Positions 46,230 through 59,145 of a stretch of DNA of 64,000 nucleotides are shown here, piece after piece. The position numbers and the translations under genes were made by a program. The stretch is from Hydractinia symbiolongicarpus (Eukaryota > Cnidaria > Hydrozoa > Anthoathecata > Hydractiniidae): contig NC_079875.1 in assembly GCF_029227915.1 (NCBI RefSeq), positions 24,746,001 through 24,810,000 of the forward strand, read 5' to 3'. Under the pieces are notes generated by a model. It was not told the DNA's origin. It made no database searches and saw only the letters and a list, made by a program, of their open reading frames with translations. Position 1 is the stretch's first letter, and each line of letters opens with the position of its first letter.

Positions 46230-48108
46230 TTTAAGACAAATGAAGCTCAGCAAGAAAGGCATCCTCATAAAAAAGGGCTCACCTGAGTATACCAATCGAT
46301 ACAATATATGACGAGAATAAAAACTGGAAGTAGGGGACCAAACACAATAACAGAAACCCACAAAGGAACTGGTAATAAGTCTTGGATTTTTTGTACTATG
46401 CTATCTTTCATGACACTAAAATATATTAAAGGATATCAGTTTCACATCCTTAACACTGCTTTCCAGCCAACATAATTCCAATTGTAAAGATCTCAGGTTG
46501 GGATTTCAAGTTAAAAACAATAGGTCAATTGTTCATAAAAATGGATAAAAAAAGACACATGCATCAACATTTACAACAAATAAACTTTAGCCTAGAATCC
46601 AACAGCTTAGATAGATCATGTCACAAAGCATAGGCCATACAAAAGAAGTGTCTTAATAAATATGACTGATCTCCACACAGTTGCACTCTGAAAGCATTCA
46701 CTACTGTGGCACGAGACCCACAACCCACCACAGAAAGTCATGGACGCAGCAAATACTAGATGCCAATTTTCACATCCAGACCAGAAACTTACTCTTGAAC
46801 AGATACATTAAGGATGGAAACCAGAGGATAAGGACAACAATTTTTTGATAACCTCTGCTCCAATGCACGTGGAAACAAATAAAAGAATATTACAAGCCTA
46901 TGGAAAAAATAGCTCTCAAGAATTTTCAATACAGATGACTGACCCTTTATGACATTTTGCAATGAAATTTAAAGAAAGACTGTCAGTTCACAACACAGCT
47001 GAAGATACAGCCATCAGTGACCAAATAATTATTGGGAGAAACCATTGTAGGAAACATGGACAATACATTTAACTACCAGCACAAGGAGAACTTCAAGGGA
47101 ACCCAGGGTATAAAATGATGTTGGACTTATATTATAGAACTTAAAAAGTTAGCTCAAAAGTCTTCTTAAATTTTTTAAAAAGTTCTTTTCATTCTCAACA
47201 TATTCACATTTAAAGAAACTCAGATTTAATTATGCTGCATGAATTATGATGTCATATTTCAGTAATAGCAAATTTGGACATTTCCTTTCATCAGTAAATT
47301 CAGACCTGTTAAGCGGTGTGATTTCAAACTTTATCAATGCATAGATATTATGACGGTTAATTGATGAACATAATTTTTTTTTGCCAAAATGACACTCGTT
47401 TAATTTTTTGCTGACAAACTCGTAATTTGGGATCTGCATGTTGGCTTGCAATCAAATTTTGTGAGTAAACATATATGCTCAAGTCATTTTTATTTCCTCA
47501 GTGTGAAGGATATAACACCTCTGAAAAGGATCTTTCCAGAAAAGAGGGATGTTCCAAATATTTTCATGGAATATAAATATGTCATTCGAAAGGGAATTTT
47601 TTTTGCTATATATAAGTCATGAATTTTTGGTAAAAATCTTGTTTCCTTTTTCTTTAAAATATGCAGCATTTTAAAATACACACTAACTGTAAATCATACA
47701 CACAACAGCATGATACTTAAAAATAATAAAAATAATAAAAATAATAAATAATTAGGAGAAAGAAGTTTCTCTACAGAATTATTAACTTAGAAATAAAGTT
47801 GCTTTTATGTTTGAAAATGCGCTTATATAAAAAACCTCTTAGATCGTTTTTATAATTACTAAAATTTTATATAATTATAATTTTTTTAAAACTTTTCTAA
47901 AACTAAAAAAGTTTTCAATGAAAAAGTATTTTAAGTGGTTTTATATTTTTAATTGAAGGTAATTTTATTCACAACATTGTTGCATACAGCTGACCGATCT
48001 TATTAGCTCAAAACATTTTATCACACCCACTTTCATTGTCGTAAAATATTTTTCTTTATTATTTGGGCTGTCGTAGATATTATACGTTACCCGAGAATGA
48101 TGATGATG
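46230..48108. other. non-coding interval with MITE fragment
   Basis: The stretch 47500-47660 is a partial copy of the third TTAA MITE (compare 39130-39290). Near 46499 there is a short block shared with 37530. The stretch 46640-47120 has less AT bias and short broken frames that I cannot assign; it may be old transposon coding sequence. The rest is AT-rich. Confidence 0.45.
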
Positions 48109-50694
48109 CAGGGTGGCCACAGAATTTGGTAAAAGAAATTCCATGACTTTTCCATGACTTTTCCCTGACTTTTCCATGACCAAAACCGTTAAGAAAAATT
48201 AAACCCCTAAATTAATCAATTATCAAACAAACCATAAATTTCATTATTTAGAGAACAACTTTGCTGAAAGTACTTTTTTCTATGATGAAAAACAACAAAA
48301 TCGAACATATATATTCATACAGAATATTCATATAATTCATATAAAATCAGAACTTTAGAAAAAAATAGACTAGAAAAACAACAAATATCAACTAATATCC
48401 TATATAGAGTGTGAGCATTGACGTTACTTTTCTTTCTTAACTAACTAAAAAGTCCATGTTCTCAGATTCCTCAGCTTTGTAGCAGAGTTTTTCAATATCC
48501 CTGTTCAGTGCATTGATGGATGAGATTAATCTTTTCTTATAGTTTTTAACATTGTTGATTTCGTCTGTTATTGATTTTCTTTTGTTTGATTTCTTGTCTT
48601 CGTTGACTTTTCTTTTTTGGTCTTCCAGATGTGTTCCGTATCTTTGTCTGGCAGCTTTACAACTTGAACAACAGACCATTACTCAATTAATACTCATCCA
48701 AATCCACACTGGATGATTGTAGGTGGTCATATACAACTCTTTGGCTAACAATAGATTTCTCTTGAAGATTCTCAATCAACAGTTCTTTATTGATACTAAA
48801 TCCCCGTTCAACAGCAGATTGACTGTGTGATAATGTGAAGATCACTTTACAGATAGCCCATAACGCTTTTTGATCTTTGAAATACGGCCTTAGGAATTCA
48901 TCCACTCTTGATTTGCTGAAATCAAATTGCACAAACTCTTCCTTAGTAGGTGCGTCGAGCAATGATAAGAATTTCTCAAGCTCTTCTTTTGCCGAATCTG
49001 CCACAGAAGGCAACACATGATCAACCTGATGAAGCTTTTCAACCAGAGATATAAACTGACTTGTAGCTTTCTGTTGGTTCTGTACCATATTGACTGGTGA
49101 TAATGAGGAGAAGCATCGAACGATAAGATACTTCAAGGGACTTTTCTCTTGTAGCTTCAATATCAGATTAGTTAGAAAAGCCACACAATCTTTTCGGAAC
49201 TGATGTTTTGCCCCATCTGTTATCTCTCTTGACCGCAAGATAGCCTTTACAGCTGTGCCTGTGTTCACCATGTCAACTAGCAATCGATTCTGAACCTCCT
49301 CAACATCAATGTTAATAAGTTTACGAGGAGTATTCGCTTCAGTCATAACCTCCTTACGAAAAAAAAGGTTCATGATTTCTCTAGTCAATCCCTCAAGCAC
49401 ATCACTCAAGAAAGGAACCATTGGATTATCTGATTGGAAAGCAACCAAGTAACATTTCAGGGTCGTTGCAATATTCTTGAAAAAGGTAAACTTTGCGACC
49501 ATAAGTTTGTCCTTATAAGCAGCCAATAGAACATCATATGATTTGCACTTTGGCTGTTTGCTTTTGCTGAGACTCCCCCAATAAGACATAACTTTGACAA
49601 CATTGTCCCACAATTCAATTGCTCTTGCTGCTACGTCCTCGTCCTCAATCCATCTTGTGGCGCAAAATCTGTGAATTAAATCAAATATTACCAAATTGTT
49701 GTTGTTGTTGTTGAGATTAAAAGTTCGCGCACCTTCCAGTTTGTCTTGGGACCATCCATAGATAGCTGAATCATGTTTTTAAAGCATAACTCCGCCAACG
49801 AGTCCTTCAATTCAGTGACAAGATTTTCTGCGTTTGGTCATTTTATAAATCTTGAATCTAGATACCTTGTACTGACTACATTCTCAGATTCGTTCCAAAA
49901 ACGTATTTGAATGTCCATTTGGTCATCTTGGACTACACTATTTAAAGATTCATCAAAAGACACAACAAAATGAGATGATGCTTTTATCGAGTTCAAAAGT
50001 TCTTGCTTGAAATAAGGAGCTAAGCCAAAGTTAATGAGATATGTGCACTTCGTTTTACCAAGTTTAAAATCTTTGGCAATGTCACTGTCGTTGAACATTA
50101 CTTGGGACTTGACAACGTTCAAAGCCCAGAGGATCTCGGAGCAAAGCACGTTGCTTGATACAATGAAAGACTCGATTGTTTCCCTTGGCTCAGCTTCTTT
50201 AGGAGCTTTAAGGTAATGGCAAGGTGATCTTTACTTTCTAAGAACAAATATATTCCTGTCCCATGCTACAAGCTAGAACTATGCTAGGACTCCCTTCCTT
50301 AGAAGAAACATTGATTGAAAACGATTTTACCGCACAGATTACATCAATACAAGTTATCATTGCTTGTAAACTAAGCAGTCACATGACATAATGTATAATA
50401 AAACAAATTTATAATATAATAAAACCAAACACAACTATGTTATATTGCAACAAAGCTTGACAATGAAACTGTTCAAAAAAATTGAAATTAAGTTTTCTTG
50501 AAATTTATGCTACAAAATATAAACTGCAAAAATATTTAGCCAGTCAAAAACTTAGGTTGTCAAGGAAAAAAAGTTCCATGACTTTTCCATGACTTTTTCA
50601 TGAAAATCCTGTTTTCCATGACTCTTTCCAGACCAAATAAAATTCCATGACTTTTCCATGATTTCCAGAAATTCCATGACTTGTGGCCACCCTG
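48109..50694 (-). mobile_element. hAT-like DNA transposon with intact ends and broken transposase
   Basis: A 2,586-bp element has inverted ends CAGGGTGGCCACA and flanking 8-bp TGATGATG (48101-48108 and 50695-50702). Subterminal regions on both sides repeat CCATGACTTTTC in the same orientation. The minus strand encodes a transposase in pieces. 50149-49838 holds the first acidic segment (VVSFDESLN). 49694-48687 is a 335-residue block with FCATRWIEDEDVA and the hAT dimerisation signature LSHSQSAVERGFSINKEL. 48679-48437 is a coiled tail in another frame. Stops and frame changes between the pieces mean it is probably inactive unless spliced. Eight-base duplications and the C-terminal signature support hAT. 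Confidence 0.85.
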
Positions 50695-51323
50695 TGATGA
50701 TGATGATAAACGGGAATCATGACACCTAACATTATGGACAGGCACAATCAACGATACTGTCACGTTCACAAATTTTTTAGCATCGTGAACATTGCGATCT
50801 AATCTGAATTACATTAATTACATTACATGGTGATCTTATGACATTACTACCCTGAGTTGTGAATTAAATATAAAAAACATAAGCAGTTAGGAAAATAGAT
50901 CAAGAAACAAATATAAACTTATTTACAATAAAAGAATGTTGTTTGTTTAAAAAAGGTTTAAATAAAAATATAAATCAAACAACTTTTCAGCCCTTAATAT
51001 AATCGTCATTGGTTCAACCATTGGTCGATAAGTTTTAAGATTTGTTTAATCATGGATAATCCACCATTAAATTCGACAATTGTAGAAGTCGCTATTTATT
51101 CTACTCCCAATGCTCAAAACTAAAAACCTACACGCTTGAAGATCTTGGCTTTAAAATTGATAAAACCGAAAAGAATATCTGGAATCTGGATCAATGAATT
51201 GCTGACCAAAAGTATATAAATCATTATTCAAAAACACATGATGCTTGTTTTGCAAAAGGGAATAAATATTGTTGCACCAAGAATGGTTTCATCCATGTTC
51301 GTAAAGATGAAGGTGCCGTACTT

Positions 51324-52545
51324 ATGAAATTTGTTTGCTTTTTTCAACCCTTCAGAAGATTTGCACTTGTGATCTTTTTTAACTCTTTTTTAACTTTTTT
51401 AATCTCTCCAATGACAGAAACAGAAAATACAATCTGTAAGCAATGTGATTATATAGTGGATCATAACCGTAACAGCATCTGTTGTGATGTGTGCAACACT
51501 TGGTTACATTTACGGTGCTCTAAAATTTCATTAACTACTTTCAAGAAAGTTTTTGTGGCCTTATCAGCTACCTGGTATTGTAAATTCTGTGCAAGTGAGG
51601 CTCTGCCATACACACTGATTGACAATAAAACTCAAATCATTCAGAATGGGTTATTTATTAGAAAATGCGAAAATATGAGAAGAAATTTACTAAAATTAAA
51701 ACCTTTGAATGAAATTGACCTAGGCCAAAACAAAAGTCAGGCTAATGTTCACTCTCCAAAATCAGAAGCGTTAAAAATAGAATATTCTTTTTGATAGTAT
51801 TGAAACTTCAGGGACGCAAATTAATTGTGGTTACTATGATTCTGATGAGTTCACAAAGCTTGGTAAACATGTATCAAAAAATAACTACTCAATCCTATAC
51901 TCCAACATATCCTCCCTTACTTGTAATTTAGAAAACCTTAATACTCTTCTCAATCTAGTAATTTGATGAAATTTCACTTACAGAAACTTGGGACCAGAAA
52001 TCTTGCAACAACAACTTCTCCCCGGATGGTTATCATAATTTCTTTAACCAAACAGGTAGTACAATGAAAAGTGGCAGTGGGCTTTTTGTATCAAACCACC
52101 TCTCTGTTATACCCAGAAAAGATCTTGCCTCCCATTCTTATAACAAATGAGTTTGAATGTAAGTGGGTTGAAGTAATTCACAAAACAAAACCAAATAGTG
52201 TTATTGCTTCGATCTATCAACATCTTAGCAAGAATGATACTGCTTTCTTAACTTATCTCGAAAACACCCTTAGTATACTTAGAAAAAAAAATTCTATTTC
52301 TCACTGGAGATTTCAATTACAACCTCTTTAAATTTCAATAAAGACCTTGAAACTTCTACCTTTTTAAATAATTTGTTAAGTCATAACCCTTAGCCACATG
52401 TTAATAATACTAAACCATCATTGTTTAACATTATATACATTGATGGAATTCAGTTTTCCTCTGTGAGTGGGAATTTTACATGCAAAATCTCTGACCACCT
52501 ACCTAATCTTTTAATTATGGAAGGAAAATACAAAACTAAAACTAA
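51324..52545 (+). mobile_element. LINE fragment with PHD-like finger and endonuclease
   Basis: The first ORF (51324-51794) has a PHD-type finger: CKQCDYIV, CCDVCNTWLHLRCSKIS, WYCKFC. The following broken frames read as an apurinic-type LINE endonuclease: ETWDQKS near 51980, LFVSNHLSVIP near 52085, NEFECKW at 52150, GDFNYN near 52310 and ISDHLPNLLI near 52490. The reverse transcriptase is missing; the sequence breaks at the palindrome array from 52553. PHD fingers upstream of the endonuclease occur in some CR1-like LINEs. Confidence 0.7.
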
Positions 52546-52552
52546 ATCTACT

Positions 52553-52885
52553 AGAGCGTCAGGATATGCACAAATATATAATGCATATCCTGACGCTCAG
52601 GATATGCATTATAGGCGTCTTTGTGCCCTGAGCGTCAGGTGCATGAGACGGATGAGATGCACTGAGTGTCAGACGCATTGACATGTCCTGAGTGTCAGGC
52701 ACATGTTAGTTATGGTGTTTTACTCCACACCCTGAGCGTCAGGTGAATGAGAGATGTCGCGAGCGTCAGGGTCTTCATCATGCCCTGAGCATCAGGCGCA
52801 TGTCTCTTATTCACATGATGACTACACTAGAGATGCCCTGAGCCTCAGGTGCATCGACATGTCCTGAGCGTCAGGCACATGCTAG
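52553..52885. repeat. array of about ten CCTGAGCGTCAGG-type palindromes
   Basis: Near-palindromic 13-mers (CCTGAGCGTCAGG and variants GAGTGTCAG, GAGCATCAGG, GAGCCTCAGG, GACGCTCAGG) occur about ten times in 330 bp at irregular spacing of about 26-50 bp. They are often followed by a GCAT or CACATG sequence. One is embedded in a longer palindrome at 52577-52612. Confidence 0.9.
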
Positions 52886-53559
52886 TTACTGGTGCTCTTA
52901 TTCTACAATGTTTCTACAATGACTTGTATCAACACATTACTTGCCTAAACAGCTGACGAAGGAGGCCCAACACACCCATCAATTAAATTAAAGACTACCT
53001 ATAGACTCTTTGTTTCTATCTCTGGACTAAAATTTGTTTGGTTGTGTTGTGCTGTGTCCCCCCATAACAGTTGTGATGCAGTTGTCTTTGTTGCAATGGA
53101 GACATCCATGATATTTTGATTTCGATTCGATTCCATTGCACAACGGTGATAAATCGAATTGGTATCTCACATCCACCATTCATAGGCGTGTTGATGACAT
53201 AAAACAAAGAAAAAATAGGTGAAGAAAATCAATATATAAGGGTGGGAGGGTGGGTAACTGTAAGCTGTATGGTACATCTGAAGAACTTGTGCAGTGTGGG
53301 CGTTGGGTTCTTATATGCAACCATTAATAATCAAGACCTGGGTGGAGGGTCTTTTTAAGAGACAAAAGAGGAGTCCTCCACCATACCTTAGTTTAAAGGA
53401 GAATTGTGGAAGTCCCATGAAATGCCACATAGTGATGGTGTCACTTTAAAAAAAACACTCAGTCCGGTCTGTGAACGGTTGGCGCTAGGAATGACATCCA
53501 GCTGTAAAACAATGCCAGAACTCTTTATTAATGGCCGTAAGAACAGTTGATCAGACAAA
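52886..53559. other. unassigned interval between LINE pieces
   Basis: No gene is recognised. The stretch 53220-53560 is richer in G on the plus strand and may be the decayed 5' part of the RTE-type LINE that follows. Confidence 0.4.
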
Positions 53560-54578
53560 CTGCGTAAACGGGGCTGGAACTCTAAGGAGTGAAGGTGTCA
53601 CTCAGGGTAGGACAGATGTCAGGGGTGAGCATCGTCAGACTGTTACCTAGCTATCACATCACAAGGTATAGATAACACTAGGTTGAGGATAACTAGTGTA
53701 AATGTTGGTACTCTGAGAGGTACTGTGGACTCAGTGAGGAAGATAAAGATCAGTCACATTAAAGTTTGGAGACACTGAACTTGTCATGGTGACTTTAATG
53801 GTATTGTTGGGAAGTCATCTCAAGGTTATAGAGGTGTGCATGGAGACTATGGATTTGGGAGCAGAAATAAGGATTGCTTGAGTTTGGAATGGCAACGGAC
53901 ATGGTGGTTTGCAACACATCATTCAGTAAGAGACAGAGTAGGCTGATAACATATGAGTCAGGTGGCTGTAAGACACAGATAGATTACTGCCTTGTTAAAA
54001 AGTCAGACAAGAAAGTGGTGAAGGACGTGAAAGTTATATCGGGGGAAAGTGTGTTTCCCAGCATAGGTTGCTGGTTTGTGATATTATCTTGAAGAGTGTT
54101 AAAGAAGCCAAGGGAAAGTACAGGCCCCATCGTAAAGTCTGGAAGCTGGAGGAAGAGATTGTAGCAAGAAATTTATTGCAAAAGTTCAGCAGTTAGCCCA
54201 CAATGGTCAGTGTGATAGTGACAATGTTGAAAGTACTTAGAGTACTTGGAAGAATTGTCTTCTAGAAGCTTCTGATGATACCTGTGGGTGGACGAAAGGA
54301 CCAGCTAGACATAGACAGACCTGGTGGTGGAATAATGAGGTTGACCAGTGTATAAAGGAAAAGAGGAAACTTTGGAAAGAGTGGAAGTCAGGTGGTAGTA
54401 AAAATATTTACTTAGAAGCTAAGCATTGTGGTCGTACGGCAGTGTATAAGGCAAAATCAGAAGCAGAGAGAAACAGATTTGCAGAATATATTAAGAAGGG
54501 AAGACTAGCACAATGAGGGATTCAAGATAGCAAAGCAAATGAAGAAGACTAATCAAGATGTTGTAGGTGAGAAGTGTA
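53560..54578 (+). mobile_element. RTE-type LINE, 5' part (endonuclease)
   Basis: Decayed frames show ITSVNVGTLRG near 53690, a GDFNGIVG endonuclease motif near 53790, and DMVVCNTSFSKRQSRLITY with SGGCKTQIDYCLVKK at 53890-54000. The linker toward the RT ends at QDVVGEKC. A Helitron (54579-56824) interrupts it here. Joining the flanks gives EKCIRNNEG in one frame, so 56825 onward is the same LINE. Confidence 0.8.
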
Positions 54579-55088
54579 TCTATATAATAATACGGAGCTT
54601 CTGTCTGTGAATTTTGCGAAGTGGATAAAATTTCTTTGATAAAGTCTATAAAACATCGCCTATAAATTTGTTCTGTAAATTAGCAAACTTTGACGTTAAA
54701 GCAATATTGACGTCAAAGGAAAGTATATTAAGATTAGTGAAGCCAATGCATTGCACTTTTAAAATTAAGGCTTAATAACTTGGAAACGGGTGGAAATAAC
54801 TGACGTCATCTCCTGCGTGGGTAACTAGGGACTACCTGGGACCAAGTTGGGTAAGTTTTCCAAACCTGGGTCACCAAATCCGTTTCGGAATGGACGGGTA
54901 AATGACGTCATAAAAAAACCTTTAAACCCTAATATCTCTGCATCCGTTTGTCTTAAGTACACGATCCTATACATTTTCTTGATCAGCGTTTTAAGATCTA
55001 TACGATGAATAGGTACACAAATTTATTGAAAATAAATTTTTGGGTTTGACAGGCCACTGCTGACGTCTACAAAATTTTTAACACCTTA

Positions 55089-56613
55089 CAGTACAGTCCA
55101 GATGTAAGCGTACGCCTAAGCTCAAGTTTCACACCTTTTTCTTGGAGGCGGTAGTTGTTTGTCTTTTGTTCTTATTAATTATCTTGCGAGTCTTGTAAGT
55201 CATTAACTTGCGCATAATAAACAAAAGATTATTGAAGAAAAAATAGCTTATTATAACTGCGCGTAACTATTGTTAAATAGTGTTAACATAACTATTCCCA
55301 ATAGCATATTGCATATGTTATCAACTCTATCAATGTGACACGAAGAGCCATTGTTTAATAATTTCATTAAAGAAAAGTTATGCGTGGAAACTAAATAAAC
55401 TAGCGAGAAGGCATTGTTGGTTGCGCAGGTTAAATAAAGCTTTTAAGCGATAGAAATTATTATATTATAACAAAGATTGAAACTTTAATTTTGATAGAAA
55501 AGCTTTTTTAGAACGCATTTTAAAAGTTTAAAAACGAAAAAAGGCGATAGAAATGTTTCTTAGATCACATTTTAAAAGTTTAAAAACGAAAAACGGCGAT
55601 ATAAATGTTTTTTTAGATCGCATTTTAAAAGTTTAAAAACCAAAAACGGCAATAGAAATGTTTTTTTAGATCGCATTTTAAAAGTTTAAAAACGGATAGC
55701 GGCGTTAGAAATGTTTTTTAGATCGCATTTTAAAGTTTAAAAACGAAAACCGACGATAGAAAATGTTTTTTTAGATTGCATTTTAAAAGTTTAAAAACGA
55801 AGAGCAGCGATAGAAATGATTTTTTAGAAAGTTAAAGAACGAAGAACGGCAATAGGAAAGCTTCGTTAGATAGTTTTTTAAGTATTTAAAATGTTATCAA
55901 CTCTATCAATGTGACACGGCGAGCCATTGTTTGATAGTTTTATAAAATAAAAGATTTGCGCGAAAACTAAATAGACAGCGAGATGCATTGTTTAAATCTT
56001 TTAAGAGATAGAGCTGTTGCACGCTAGAAAAAACAAAGACAATGTTTTTAACAATAAAATGTAGCGTGATACTATAAAACGTCATAAGTTATATTTTTAG
56101 ATTTTTTCTTTCTTCGGTATTAAAATTTAATTTGTTTTCGAAATCTTATCGCGAAGGGAAAAGTCTCGGACGTAGGGTTTTTCCGTTTGCGTTGCTAAAC
56201 TTTGCTTTTTATAAAAAAACTTTTAAAAGTTTTGCATGTTAAAAAATATGTTTCGACGATCAAGAAATATTACTAAAAGTTTTAAAAGCATTAGTTTTTT
56301 TTAAATATTTAGATCATTGGATTTGTTGTTTTTTAAAAGAGCTTGTGTTTTTTAAATAAATCGAGATTAAAATCGCGTTACTATAATTAGTTTCGTTGTT
56401 AAAAAAAATAAAAATTCAATGGCCTTCGCGTTTAATTTATTCTCGCACAGAGTATTGTTTTTAAACAATGTTTCTTGCTACGCTTTTGTTTTTAACACGA
56501 AGCAATTATTTTTGCGCAATTTGAAAGGAACTCGCTATCCTATTGTTTTTTTAATGAAAGCAATTATTTTTGCAAGTTGAGCGTACGCGTACGCTTACAT
56601 CTGGACTGTACTG
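55089..56613. mobile_element. Tc1/mariner-like MITE nested in the Helitron
   Basis: Inverted termini of 27 bp starting CAGTACAGTCCAGATG match exactly at both ends and are flanked by TA (55087-55088 and 56614-56615). The 1,525-bp interior has no transposase. It holds a 53-bp tandem array and a direct repeat (GTTATCAACTCTATCAATGT at about 55318 and 55890). TA target sites and CAGT ends fit Tc1/mariner. Confidence 0.8.
55495..55855 (+). repeat. about 53-bp tandem repeat (6-7 copies)
   Basis: Units containing GCATTTTAAAAGTTTAAAAA and GGCGATAGAAATGTTTTTT recur at 52-53-bp spacing (landmarks near 55516, 55568, 55621 and 55674). Confidence 0.9.
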
Positions 56614-56824
56614 TATATCTCCTTAGGCTTTTGTCGAATACATATGATCCTATACATTATTGTGATCAGCGTTTTAACCTTTACACGTTATAGGCAACAA
56701 ATAAACTAAACTTGGCCAATTTTTTTTGTACCTGCACTGTTGACGTCAGCAAAAAATCTAAAACAACCTATTTTTCCATTGTCCTTCTGCCTGAGTGGAT
56801 TTTTCCACGGGCTTTATCGACTAG

Positions 56825-58230
56825 TACGTAATAATGAAGGTGTTTTGGCTAGCACAGAGGAGGGGAAAAGGGTAGCTTGAAAGAATTATTATCAGAGGTT
56901 GCTTAACACTAAGTTTGATTGGGATGAGGATAATTTGTCTGATGATGATGTTGTAGAAGGGCCAGCTATGCAGATCAAGACAGAATGGGTAGTGGAGGCT
57001 ATTAGGAAATTGAAGATTGGCAAGGCTGCAGGAGTATCAGGTATTGTTGCAGAGATGGTAAAAGCATCTGGATATGGCTTGCTAATCAAATTATAAAGGA
57101 TGGTGCTATTCCGAGTGAGTGGCAGTCGAGTGTAATAGTGAATTGTTTCAAGGGCAAGGGTGATGCATTAGAAAGAGGTAACTATAGAGGTTTGAAGTTG
57201 GTAATGAAAGTTATTGAAAGAGTGATTGATAAGTTACTTAGAGAAAGAATTGATATATAGATAAGATGAAATTTGGTTTCGTTCCAGGGCGTGGCACTAC
57301 AGATGCAATATTTTTACTCAGACAGCTTCAGGAAAAGTACTTAGGAAAGAGAAAAAATCTATATTTTGCATTTGTATAGAGAAAGCTTTTGAAAGAGTAC
57401 CACCTAAAATTATTTGGTGGGCTGTGAGAAAATTAGGTGTGGATGAGTGGCTACTTACGGTGGTACAGTGTATGTACATCAATGCTAGAAGTCGTGTCAG
57501 AATTAACGATTCACTTAGTGATGAATTTAATGTAAATGTTGGTGTACATCAGGGTTCTGTACTTAGTCCTTTGTTGTTTGTTCTAGTCTTAGAAGCGCTG
57601 TCGATGGAGTTCAAAACAGGTTGTCCATGGGAGTTATTGTATGCAGATGATTTGGTTCTCATACCAGAGTCCATGGAAAAATTAGTTAAAAAGTTTAAGA
57701 AGTGGAAGAAAGGACTAGAAGGAGTTGGTAGTAACTCAATTTTTTGTCAGACCTGCAAGCATTGGGTACATAAGAAGTGCAGTAGTATTGGTGGAAAGTT
57801 AAGGGCTGACATTCAGTTTGTATGTAAGCGTTGCAAAGGTGAGATTATAGAGAATGAAGTACTTCCAGCTTCAATGATGTACAACAGTGGCTCATTAGAG
57901 ATAGTTGAGAAATTCTGTTACTTAGGTGATATGTTGGGCAGTGAAGGGGGTGTTGGAAGAAGTGTTACTTGCAGGATAGGTTCTGCTTGGAAAAAGCTTG
58001 GTGAGTTACTTCCTTTGTTGATTAGCAGAGTTTTGTCAATTGAGTTTAAAAGTAGGTTGTATGAGGCCTGTGTAAGAAGTGTTACTTGGCAGGAGGTTAT
58101 AAGGACAGACTTGATACAGAGGAAGTTGAGAATAGATCTAACACAGTCTAGATCAGATTGGAAGAGGGTCATTAATATACCCCAACCAACCCACGCTAGC
58201 ATGGAAAACAGACGTTAACCCGAGAAAGAA
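56825..58230 (+). mobile_element. RTE-type LINE, 3' part (reverse transcriptase)
   Basis: This continues the LINE from 54578. It reads RNNEGVLASTEEGKRVA, a KLKIGKAAGVSGIVAEM RT start, FVPGRGTTDAIF near 57280, then a 264-residue open frame (57424-58218). That frame has HQGSVLSPLLF, the catalytic LLYADDLVL, a CxxC finger-like insert (FCQTCKHWVHKKC) and the CYLGDMLGSEGG block of RTE elements. There is a frameshift at about 57095 and stops before 57424. Confidence 0.85.
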
Positions 58231-58469
58231 TGAATGAATGAAAATGGGTAGGGTCCAGTTCCTTTACAAGCAAGGGAGACTAATATCCCTGGCAACCTTG
58301 AAGATTAGGTCTATAGGTAGAAACCTCCCCCGCTGTGCCAGGCTCTACATGACATCCTCAATGAATAAGGTAAACCTAATGTATACTAACCACAATACTA
58401 AAGAACCGTACTTCTGTCACCACAATTGATATGAGCAAAACTTGCAGCTTAGCTTCATTTAAAAAAATT

Positions 58470-58848
58470 TGAAATAATCTATGAACACCAGTTTGGTTTC
58501 CAATCTGGAAAATCTGCTGATCTGCCTATTCTGACATATATGCTAAAACTAAAAAAAGCCTTTGAAAAAAGAAAAATATCTGGTAGTGTCAAAAATTTTG
58601 CAGAGGCTTTTGACACAGTTAATCATGAAATTCTTTTACATAAACTAGAATACTATGGAATCAGAGGCATTACCAAAAATGGATTGTCTTTTACTTGTCA
58701 AATATACAGCAAAAGGTTAAAATTGGTGATTCATTTAGTATGTGGCGTTCCACAGGATAGCATATTAGGACCAATTTTGTTTTTGCTATAAATTAATGAT
58801 AAAAATCCCTCCCTTATTCTTGACTTTCATCTCTTTGCAGATGACACC
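58470..58848 (+). mobile_element. CR1/jockey-type LINE reverse transcriptase fragment
   Basis: Plus-strand frames read QFGFQSGKSAD, AEAFDTVNHEILLHKLEYYG, CGVPQDSILGPILF and, after a stop, HLFADDT, the RT catalytic box. Sequence turns into a SINE immediately after FADDT. Confidence 0.8.
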
Positions 58849-59145
58849 AGGCATTGTGGCGCGTAGTTTTGCAGGAGACTGGGGTTCGATTCAACATGGA
58901 CAAGTGAATGTTACCATAGACCAAAGCAATGTGACAAAAATTCAGGAGATGGCACAATGTGTGGGCCGTTGGATGCTGTTGGAGTTGTCTAGTAGAGAGC
59001 AGACCCTAATTGGGTAGCTCAAAATGAAAATGCTCTAGTACTCCCTACAGTATCTAAGCCATGGCCCCTGGAAATAATAGACCGGGTATATCCCTCCATA
59101 TTTGTGAGACTAGCCATGGATAATATGCACATCTATCTACCTTAG
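58849..59145 (+). repeat. tRNA-derived SINE, copy 1
   Basis: A B-box-like GGGGTTCGATTC near 58880 starts a body that is shared, in inverted orientation, with 61853-62225. Shared blocks include GTGTGGGCCGTTG, GGAGTTGTCTAGTAGA, GTAGCTCAAAATGA, GCCATGGCCCCT and CACATCTATCTA. Confidence 0.85.

Larger units (their letters stand above)
54579..56824 (+). mobile_element. non-autonomous Helitron inserted in the LINE
   Basis: The element begins TCTATATAATAATACGGAG directly after an A and ends in a CCACGGG hairpin followed by GACTAG directly before a T, as Helitrons do. Removal restores the host LINE reading frame exactly. No Rep or helicase ORF is present. The interior carries direct repeats (CCTATACATT...TGATCAGCGTTTTAA near 54970 and 56650) and a nested inverted-repeat element. 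Confidence 0.85.
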
